Assembly: GCF_050436995.1 (NCBI RefSeq)
Contig: NC_134775.1
Span: 62,001-126,000, forward strand
DNA from: Anticarsia gemmatalis
Taxonomy: Eukaryota; Arthropoda; Insecta; Lepidoptera; Erebidae
Direction: 5' to 3'
DNA length: 64,000 nt
Under the pieces are notes generated by a model. That model had not been told where the DNA came from and made no database searches. It worked only from the letters and a program-made list of their open reading frames with translations. This document shows positions 54,740 through 64,000 of this stretch, piece by piece. The translations under genes were made by a program, and so were the position numbers. Position 1 is the stretch's first letter, and every line of letters starts with the position of its first letter.

Positions 54740-55834
54740 TTTATTAAATAATTTCAGTTATTAATGAAGTAATTTCAGTTATTTATTAAGCAATTTGAGG
54801 AAATGTTTCATAATTTCAGTTATTTGATAAGTAATTTCAGTTATTTATTAAGAAATTTGAGTTACTTGTTAAGTAATTTCAGTTATTTATTAAGTTATTT
54901 CAGTTATTTATTAAGTAATTTGAATTATTTGATAAGTAATTTCAGTTATTTTTTAAGTAATTTGAGTTATTTGATAAGTAATTTCAGTTATTTATTAAGT
55001 AATTTGAGTTATTTGATAAGTAATTTCAGTTATTTATTAAGTAATTTGAGTTATTTGATAAGTAATTTCAGTAATTTATTAAGGAATTTGAGTTATTTGA
55101 TAAGTAATATCAGTTATTTATTAAGTAATTTCAATTATTTATTAAGTAATTTGAGTTAGTTGATAGGTAATTTCAGTTATTTATTAAGTAATTTGAGTTA
55201 TTTGATAAGAAATTTCAGTTATTTATTAAGTAATTTGAGTTATTTGATAAGTAATTTGAGTTATTTGATAAGTAATTTGAGTTATTTGATAAGAAATTTC
55301 AGTTATTTATTAAGTAATTTCAGTTATTTATTAAGTAATTTGAGTTATTTGATAAGTAATTTAAGTTATTTATTAAGTAATTTCAGTTATTTGATAAGTA
55401 ATTTCAGTTATTTATTAAGTAATTTCAGTTATTTATTAAGTAATTTGAGGAAATGTTTCATAATTTCAGTTATTTGATCAGTAATTTCAGTTATTTATTA
55501 AGAAATTTGAGTTATTTGTTAAGTAATTTCAGTTATTTATTAAGTAATTTAAGTTATTTATTAAGAAATTTGAGTTATTTGATAAGTAATTTCAGTTATT
55601 TATTTAGTAATTTGAGTTATTTGATAAGTAATTTCAGTTATTTATTAAGTAATTTCAGTTATTTGATAAGTAATTTCAGTTATTTATTAAGTAATTTCAG
55701 TTATTTATTAAGTAATTTGAGGAAATGTTTCATAATTTGAGTTATTTGATAAGTAATTTCAGTTATTTATTAAGTAATTTCAGTTATTTATTAAGTAATT
55801 TGAGTTATTTGATAAGTAATTTCAGTTATTTATT
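54740..55834 (+). repeat. Divergent satellite block with no clear second copy
   Basis: Monomers here carry changes seen nowhere else by eye: TTAATGAAG at ~54,761, GTTAGTTGATAGG at ~55,155, several GATAAGAAATTTC monomers near 55.2 and 55.3 kb, TAAGTAATTTAAG near 55.36 and 55.55 kb, and a TGATCA at ~55,477. The 20-bp units have ATGs at 54,803, 55,453 and 55,725. It lies between the core-bearing domain and the right flanking block and looks older or less homogenised. Confidence 0.7.
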
Positions 55835-58800
55835 AAGTAATTTGAGTTATTTGATAAGTAATTTCAGTTATTTATTAAGTAATTTCAGTTATTTGATAAC
55901 TAATTTCAGTTATTTATTGAGTAATTTCAGTAATTTATTAAGTAATTTGAGGAAATGTGTCATAATTTCAGTTATTTGATAAGTAATTTCAGTTATTTAT
56001 TAAGAAATTTGAGTTATTTGATAAGTAATATCAGTTATTTATTAAGTAATTTCAGTTATTTGATAAGTAATTTCAGTTATTTATTAAGTAATTTGAGTTA
56101 TTTGATAAGTAACTTCAGTTATTTATTAAGTAATTTGAGTTATTTGATAAGTAATTTCAGTTATTTATCAAGTAATTTGAGTTATTTGATAAGTAATTTC
56201 AGTTATTTATTAAGTAATTTCAGTAATTTATAAAGTCATTTGAGGAAATGTTTCATAATTTCAGTTATTTGATAAGTAATTTCAGTTATTTGATAATTAA
56301 TTTCTGTTATTTATTAAGTAATTTGAGGAAATGTTTCATAATTTCAGTTATTTGATAAGTAATTTCAGTTATTTATTAAGAAATTTGAGTTATTTGATAA
56401 GTAATTTCAGTTATTTATCAAGTAATTTGAGTTATTTGATAAGTAATTTCAGTTATTTATTAAGTAATTTGAGTTATTTATTGAGTAATTTGAGTTATTT
56501 GATAAGTAATTTCAGTTATTTATTAAGTAATTTGAGTTATTTGATAAGTAATTTCAGTTATTTATTAAGTTATTTGAGTTATTTGATAAGTAATTTCAGT
56601 TATTTGATAAGTAATTTGAGTTATTTGATAAGTAATTTCAGTTATTTATTAAGTAATTTGAGTTATTTCATAAGTAATTTCAGTTATTTATTAAGTTAGT
56701 TGAGTTATTTGATAAGTAATTTCAGTTATTTATTAAGTAATTTGAGGAAATGTTTCATAATTTGAGTTATTTGATAAGTAATTTCAGTTATTTATCAAGT
56801 AATTTGAGTTATTTGATAAGTAATTTCAGTTATTTAATAAGTAATTTGAGTTATTTATTAAGTAATTTGAGGAAATGTTTCATAATTTCAGTTATTTGAT
56901 AAGTAATTTCAGTTATTTGATAAGTAATTTCAGTTATTTGATAAGTAATTTCAGTTATTTATTAAGTAATTTGAGTTATTTGATAAGTAATTTCAGTAAT
57001 TTATTAAGGAATTTGAGTTATTTGATAAGTAATATCAGTTATTTATTAAGTAATTTCAATTATTTATTAAGTAATTTCAGTTATTTATTAAGTAATTTCA
57101 GTTATTTATTAAGTAATTTGAGTTATTTGATAAGTAATTTCAGTTATTTATCAAGTAATTTGAGTTATTTGATAAGTAATTTCAGTTATTTATTAAGTAA
57201 TTTGAGTTATTTGATAAGTAATTTCAGTTATTTATTAAGTAATTTCAGTTATTTGTTAAGTAATTTGAGTTATTTGATAAGTAATTTCAGTAATTTATTA
57301 AGGAATTTGAGTTATTTGATAAGTAATATCAGTTATTTATTAAGTAATTTCAATTATTTATTAAGTAATTTCAGTTATTTATTAAGTAATTTCAGTTATT
57401 TATTAAGTAATTTGAGTTATTTGATAAGTAATTTCAGTTATTTATCAAGTAATTTGAGTTATTTGATAAGTAATTTCAGTTATTTATTAAGTAATTTGAG
57501 TTATTTGATAAGTAATTTCAGTTATTTATTAAGTAATTTCAGTTATTTGTTAAGTAATTTCAATTATTTATTAAGTAATTTCAGTTATTTATTAAGTAAT
57601 TTCAGTTATTTGATAAGTAATTTGAGGAAATGTTTCATAATTTCAGTTATTTGATAAGTAACTTCAGTTATTTATTAAGTAATTTGAGTTATTTGATAAG
57701 TAATTTCAGTTATTTATCAAGTAATTTGAGTTATTTGTTAAGTAATTTCAATTATTTATTAAGTAATTTCAGTTATTTATTAAGTAATTTCAGTTATTTA
57801 TTAAGTAATTTGAGTAATTTGATAAGTAATTTCAGTTATTTATCAAGTAATTTGAGTTATTTGATAAGTAATTTCAGTTATTTATTAAGTAATTTCAGTT
57901 ATTTATTAAGTAATTTGAGTTATTTGATAAGTAATTTCAGTTATTTATCAAGTAATTTGAGTTATTTGATAAGTAATTTCAGTTATTTATTAAGTAATTT
58001 CAGTTATTTATTAAGTAATTTGAGTTATTTGATAAGTAATTTCAGTTATTTATTAAGTTATTTGAGTTATTTGATAAGTAATTTCAGTTATTTGATAAGT
58101 AATTTGAGTTATTTGATAAGTAATTTCAGTTATTTATCAAGTAATTTGAGTTATTTGATAAGTAATTTCAGTTATTTATTAAGTTAGTTGAGTTATTTGA
58201 TAAGTAATTTCAGTTATTTATTAAGTAATTTGAGGAAATGTTTCATAATTTGAGTTATTTGATAAGTAATTTCAGTTATTTATCAAGTAATTTGAGTTAT
58301 TTGATAAGTAATTTCAGTTATTTAATAAGTAATTTGAGTTATTTATTAAGTAATTTGAGGAAATGTTTCATAATTTCAGTTATTTGATAAGTAATTTCAG
58401 TTATTTGATAAGTAATTTCAGTTATTTGATAAGTAATTTCAGTTATTTATTAAGTAATTTGAGTTATTTGATAAGTAATTTCAGTAATTTATTAAGGAAT
58501 TTGAGTTATTTGATAAGTAATATCAGTTATTTATTAAGTAATTTCAATTATTTATTAAGTAATTTCAGTTATTTATTAAGTAATTTCAGTTATTTATTAA
58601 GTAATTTGAGTTATTTGATAAGTAATTTCAGTTATTTATCAAGTAATTTGAGTTATTTGATAAGTAATTACAGTTATTTATTAAGTAATTTGAGTTATTT
58701 GATAAGTAATTTCAGTTATTTATTAAGTAATTTCAGTTATTTGTTAAGTAATTTCAATTATTTATTAAGTAATTTCAGTTATTTATTAAGTAATTTCAGT

Positions 58801-61800
58801 TATTTGATAAGTAATTTCAGTTATTTATTAAGTAATTTGAGGAAATGTTTCATAATTTCAGTTATTTGATAAGTAACTTCAGTTATTTATTAAGTAATTT
58901 GAGTTATTTGATAAGTAATTTCAGTTATTTATCAAGTAATTTGAGTTATTTGTTAAGTAATTTCAATTATTTATTAATTAATTTCAGTTATTTATTAAGT
59001 AATTTCAGTTATTTGATAAGTAATTTCAGTTATTTATTAAGTAATTTCAGTTATTTATTAAGTAATTTGAGTTATTTGATAAGTAACTTCAGTTATTTAT
59101 TAAGTAATTTGAGTTATTTGATAAGTAATTTCAGTTATTTATCAAGTAATTTGAGTTATTTGATAAGTAATTTCAGTTATTTATTAAGTAATTTCAGTTA
59201 TTTATTAAGTAATTTCAGTTATTTGATAAGTAATTTCAGTTATTTATTAAGTAATTTGAGTTATTTGATAAGTAATTTCAGTTATTTATTAAGTAATTTC
59301 AGTTATTTATTTAGTAATTTGAATTATTTGATAAGTAATTTCAGTTATTTATTAAGTAATTTGAGTAACTTGATAAGTAATTTCAGTTATTTATTAAGTA
59401 ATTTGAGTTATTTGATAAGTAATTTGAGTTATTTATTAAGTAATTTCAGTTATTTATTAAGTAATTTGAGTTATTTGATAAGTAATTACAGTTATTTATT
59501 AAGTAATTTCAGTTATTTATTAAGTAATTTGAGGAAATGTTTCATAATTTCAGTTATTTGATAAGTAATTTCAGTTATTTATGCAGAAATTTGAGTTATT
59601 TGTTAAGTAATTTCAGTTATTTATTAAGTAATTTCAGTTATTTATTAAGTAATTTGAGTTATTTGATAAGTAACTTCAGTTATTTATTAAGTAATTTGAG
59701 TTATTTGATAAGTAATTTTAGTTATTTATCAAGTAATTTGAGGAAATGTTTCATAATTTCAGTTATTTGATAAGTAATTTCAGTTATGTATTAAGTAATT
59801 TATTAAGTAATTTCAGTTATTTATTAAGTAATTTGAGTTATTTGATAAGTTATTTCAGTTATTTATTAAGTAATTTGATAAGTAATTTCAGTTATTTATT
59901 AAGTCATTTCAGTTATTTATTAAGTAATTTCAGTTATTTGATAAGTACTTTCAGTTATTTAATAAGTAATTTCAGTTATTTATTAAGAAATTTGAGTAAT
60001 TTGTTAAGTAATTTCAGTTATTTGATAAGTAACTTCAGTTATTTATTAAGCAATTTGAGTTATTTGATAAGTAATTTCAGTTATTTATTAAGTAATTTGA
60101 GTTATTTGATAAGTAATTTCAGTTATTTATTAAGTAATTTCAGTTATTTATTAAGTAATTTGAGTTATTTGATAAGTAATTTCAGTTATTTAGTAAGTAA
60201 TTTGAGGAAATGTTTCATAATTTCAGTTATTTGATAAGTAATTTCAGTTATTTATTTAGTAATTTGAGTTTTTTGATAAGAAATTTCAGTTATTTATTAA
60301 GTAATTTCAGTTGTTTGATATTAATTAAGTAATTTGAGTTATTTATTAAGAAATTTGAGTTATTTGTTAAGTAATTTCAGTTATTTATTAAGTAATTTCA
60401 GTTATGTATTAAGTAATTTCAGTTATTTATTAAGTAATTTGAGTTATTTGATAAGTAATATCAGTTATTTATTAAGTAATTTCAATTATTTATTAAGTAA
60501 TTTCAGTTATTTATTAAGTAATTTCAGTTATTTATTAAGTAATTTGAGTTATTTGATAAGTAATTTCAGTTATTTATCAAGTAATTTGAGTTATTTGATA
60601 AGTAATTTCAGTTATTTATTAAGTAATTTGAGTTATTTGATAAGTAATTTCAGTTATTTATTAAGTAATTTCAGTTATTTGTTAAGTAATTTCAATTATT
60701 TATTAAGTAATTTCAGTTATTTATTAAGTAATTTCAGTTATTTGATAAGTAATTTCAGTTATTTATTAAGTAATTTGAGGAAATGTTTCATAATTTCAGT
60801 TATTTGATAAGTAACTTCAGTTATTTATTAAGTAATTTGAGTTATTTGATAAGTAATTTCAGTTATTTATCAAGTAATTTGAGTTATTTGTTAAGTAATT
60901 TCAATTATTTATTAAGTAATTTCAGTTATTTATTAAGTAATTTGAGTTATTTGATAAGTAATTTCAGTTATGTATTAAGTAATTTGAGTTATTTGATAAG
61001 TAATTTCAGTTATTTATTAAGTAATTTCAGTTATTTGATAAGTAATTTCAGTTATTTATTAAGTAATTTCAGTTATTTATTAAGTAATTTGAGTAAATGT
61101 TTCATAATTTGAGTTATTTGATAAGTAATTTCAGTTATTTATTAAGTAATTTCAGTTATTTATTAAGTAATTTGAGTTATTTGATAAGTAATTTCAGTTA
61201 TTTATTAAGTAATTTGAGTTATTTGATAAGTAATTTCAGTTATTTATTAAGTAATTTGAGTTATTTGATAAGTAATTTCAGTTATTTATTAAGTAATTTC
61301 AGTTATTTAATAAGTAATTTCAGTTATTTATTAAGAAATTTGAGTAATTTGTTAAGTAATTTCAGTTATTTGATAAGTAACTTCAGTTATTTATTAAGTA
61401 ATTTGAGTTATTTGATAAGTAATTTCAGTTATTTATCAAGTAATTTGAGTTATTTGATAAGTAATTTCAGTTATTTATTAAGTAATTTCAGTTATTTATT
61501 AAGTAATTTGAGTTATTTGATAAGTAATTTCAGTTATTTAGTAAGTAATTTGAGGAAATGTTTCATAATTTCAGTTATTTGATAAGTAATTTCAGTTATT
61601 TATTTAGTAATTTGAGTTTTTTGATAAGTTATTTCAGTTATTTATTAAGTAATTTCAGTTGTTTGATATTAATTAAGTAATTTGAGTTATTTGATAAGTA
61701 ATTTCAGTTATTTATTAAGTAATTTGAGTTATTTGATAAGTAATTTCAGTTATGTATTAAGTAATTTCAGTTATTTATTAAGTAATTTGAGTTATTTGAT

Positions 61801-61978
61801 AAGTAATTTCAGTTATTTATTAAGTAATTTGAGTTATTTGATAAGTAATTTCAGTTATTTATTAAGTAATTTCAGTTATTTGTTAAGTAATTTCAATTAT
61901 TTATTAAGTAATTTCAGTTATTTATTAAGTAATTTCAGTTATTTGATAAGTAATTTCAGTTATTTATTAAGTAATTTG
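55835..61978 (+). repeat. Right flanking block, paired with 1,166-7,297
   Basis: Landmarks repeat those of the left block: ATGs at 55,955, 56,331, 56,875, 57,630, 58,363, 58,845, 59,537 and 59,746, then 60,334, 60,783, 61,097 and 61,682 after a 12-bp offset change. Base 55,835 corresponds to the first satellite base next to the retrotransposon tail, so this copy shows the same site without the element. Confidence 0.88.
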
Positions 61979-64000
61979 AGTTATTTGATAAGTAATTTGA
62001 GTTATTTGATAAGTAATTTCAGTTATTTATTAAGTAATTTGAGTTATTTGATAAGTAATTTCAGTTATTTATTAAGTAATTTCAATTATTTATTAAGTAA
62101 TTTCAGTTATTTATTAAGTAATTTCAGTTATTTATTAAGTAATTTGAGTTATTTGATAAGTAATTTCAGTTATTTATCAAGTAATTTGAGTTATTTGATA
62201 AGTAATTTCAGTTATTTATTAAGTAATTTGAGTTATTTGATAAGTAATTTCAGTTATTTATTAAGTAATTTCAGTTATTTGTTAAGTAATTTCAATTATT
62301 TATTAAGTAATTTCAGTTATTTATTAAGTAATTTCAGTTATTTGATAAGTAATTTGAGGAAATGTTTCATAATTTCAGTTATTTGATAAGTAACTTCAGT
62401 TATTTATTAAGTAATTTGAGTTATTTGATAAGTAATTTCAGTTATTTATCAAGTAATTTGAGTTATTTGTTAAGTAATTTCAATTATTTATTAAGTAATT
62501 TCAGTTATTTATTAAGTAATTTCAGTTATTTATTAAGTAATTTGAGTAATTTGATAAGTAATTTCAGTTATTTATCAAGTAATTTGAGTTATTTGATAAG
62601 TAATTTCAGTTATTTATTAAGTAATTTGAGTTATTTGATAAGTAATTTCAGTTATTTATCAAGTAATTTGAGTTATTTGATAAGTAATTTCAGTTATTTA
62701 TTAAGTAATTTCAGTTATTTATTAAGTAATTTGAGTTATTTGATAAGTAATTTCAGTTATTTATTAAGTTATTTGAGTTATTTGATAAGTAATTTCAGTT
62801 ATTTGATAAGTAATTTGAGTTATTTGATAAGTAATTTCAGTTATTTATTAAGTAATTTGAGTTATTTGATAAGTAATTTCAGTTATTTATTAAGTTAGTT
62901 GAGTTATTTGATAAGTAATTTCAGTTATTTATTAAGTAATTTGAGGAAATGTTTCATAATTTGAGTTATTTGATAAGTAATTTCAGTTATTTATCAAGTA
63001 ATTTGAGTTATTTGATAAGTAATTTCAGTTATTTAATAAGTAATTTGAGTTATTTATTAAGTAATTTGAGGAAATGTTTCATAATTTCAGTTATTTGATA
63101 AGTAATTTCAGTTATTTGATAAGTAATTTCAGTTATTTGATAAGTAATTTCAGTTATTTATTAAGTAATTTGAGTTATTTGATAAGTAATTTCAGTAATT
63201 TATTAAGGAATTTGAGTTATTTGATAAGTAATATCAGTTATTTATTAAGTAATTTCAATTATTTATTAAGTAATTTCAGTTATTTATTAAGTAATTTCAG
63301 TTATTTATTAAGTAATTTGAGTTATTTGATAAGTAATTTCAGTTATTTATCAAGTAATTTGAGTTATTTGATAAGTAATTACAGTTATTTATTAAGTAAT
63401 TTGAGTTATTTGATAAGTAATTTCAGTTATTTATTAAGTAATTTCAGTTATTTGTTAAGTAATTTCAATTATTTATTAAGTAATTTCAGTTATTTATTAA
63501 GTAATTTCAGTTATTTGATAAGTAATTTCAGTTATTTATTAAGTAATTTGAGGAAATGTTTCATAATTTCAGTTATTTGATAAGTAACTTCAGTTATTTA
63601 TTAAGTAATTTGAGTTATTTGATAAGTAATTTCAGTTATTTATCAAGTAATTTGAGTTATTTGTTAAGTAATTTCAATTATTTATTAATTAATTTCAGTT
63701 ATTTATTAAGTAATTTCAGTTATTTGATAAGTAATTTCAGTTATTTATTAAGTAATTTCAGTTATTTATTAAGTAATTTGAGTTATTTGATAAGTAACTT
63801 CAGTTATTTATTAAGTAATTTGAGTTATTTGATAAGTAATTTCAGTTATTTATCAAGTAATTTGAGTTATTTGATAAGTAATTTCAGTTATTTATTAAGT
63901 AATTTCAGTTATTTATTAAGTAATTTCAGTTATTTGATAAGTAATTTCAGTTATTTATTAAGTAATTTGAGTTATTTGATAAGTAATTTCAGTTATTTAT
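61979..64000 (+). repeat. Partial third copy of flank-type sequence
   Basis: From about 62.07 kb this repeats 57.34-59.29 kb at an offset of 4,732 bp, becoming 4,711 bp after loss of one 21-bp monomer between 62.6 and 62.7 kb. The rare TTAATTAATTTC variant at 58,978 recurs at 63,689, confirming the pairing. The block is cut by the window edge. Confidence 0.85.

Larger units (their letters stand above)
1166..64000 (+). repeat. 21-bp AT-rich satellite array with higher-order repeats
   Basis: The whole segment is head-to-tail copies of a 21-bp monomer, about 2,990 of them, with no inversion and no unrelated insertion. The monomer is AGTTATTT, a 4-base linker, AGTAATTT, then one base. The linker is mostly GATA or ATTA, with ATCA, GTTA, AATA, ATTT and AGTA as rarer forms; the last base is C or G. 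GATA monomers usually end in C and ATTA monomers in C or G, and an alternating 42-bp dimer is the common arrangement. GC content of the two main monomers is 14-19 percent. The T-rich, G-over-C strand is the plus strand throughout. Length variants of 20 and 28 bp and half-monomer gains or losses recur at fixed places and mark higher-order repeats. The array runs off the right edge. A role as pericentromeric or centromeric heterochromatin is possible but not shown. Confidence 0.97.

Noticed and set aside
1281..63570. Programmed frameshifting at the 20-bp units
   Set aside because: No classical slippery heptamer and no downstream structured element; the phase shift is explained by the one-base-shorter unit.
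1286..63580. More than 100 plus-strand ORFs of 60-406 codons encoding FSYLISN/LSYLLSN repeats
   Set aside because: They are a by-product of a 21-bp period with one stop-free frame. They are broken by every 20- or 28-bp unit and by AAGTTAG units (stops at ~2,028, 3,516, 54,135, 56,697, 58,185 and 62,896), use only a few residue types, and have no flanking gene signals.
1166..64000. CRISPR array or other repeat-spacer system
   Set aside because: Repeats are contiguous with no unique spacers, the length is far outside the usual range, and the neighbouring gene is a eukaryotic-type LINE.
1166..64000. Telomeric or rDNA-associated repeat
   Set aside because: No TTAGG- or TTAGGG-like unit and no rRNA sequence; the monomer is 21 bp and lacks G-runs.
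1166..64000. Functional centromere call
   Set aside because: Array size and higher-order structure are compatible, but no CENP-B-box-like motif is present, and sequence alone cannot show CENP-A occupancy.
1166..64000. Introns or alternative exons from the many AATTTCAG (acceptor-like) and GTAAGT/GTAATT (donor-like) motifs
   Set aside because: These motifs follow from the monomer sequence and repeat every 21 bp; there are no exons with non-repeat coding content to join.

Overview
This window looks like animal nuclear heterochromatin, probably from an arthropod. It has one protein-coding fragment: the 3' end of a LINE-type retrotransposon at bases 1-1167. The rest, about 62.8 kb up to the right edge, is one uninterrupted, very AT-rich satellite array. 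The arthropod guess rests only on the general look of the reverse transcriptase and the AT-rich context. I cannot name a species.

Layout. 1-999: C-terminal part of a reverse transcriptase ORF, open from the first base. 1000-1135: its 3' UTR. 1136-1167: an (AATAA)n tail. From about 1166: a 21-bp tandem repeat of roughly 2,990 monomers, all in the same orientation. Each monomer is two near-identical 8-mers (AGTTATTT and AGTAATTT) separated by a 4-base linker (mostly GATA or ATTA) and followed by one C or G. GATA and ATTA monomers tend to alternate, giving a 42-bp dimer. Two off-length units punctuate the array: a 20-bp unit (AGGAAATGTTTCATAATTTC and variants, more than 100 copies) and a 28-bp unit holding TTAATTAA (29 copies).

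On a larger scale the array is a mosaic of higher-order repeats. A 2,004-bp core occurs 12 times (10 complete, 2 cut by recombination) between 8.3 and 53 kb, with start-to-start spacings of 5299, 3762, 4307, 2004, 4705, 4607, 3762, 3176, 4307, 2004 and 4705 bp. Larger duplicated segments overlie this: 1.17-7.3 kb matches 55.8-62.0 kb; 5.3-11.9 kb matches 30.0-36.6 kb; 16.1-30.0 kb matches 38.6-52.6 kb; 6.6-11.9 kb is directly repeated at 11.9-17.2 kb. Shared rare point variants support these pairings. Breakpoints keep the 21-bp register, as expected of unequal crossing-over.

The long plus-strand open frames across the array, encoding seven-residue repeats such as FSYLISN, follow from a 21-bp period with one stop-free frame. 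I do not annotate them as genes. No tRNA, rRNA, CRISPR, promoter or other gene could be supported.
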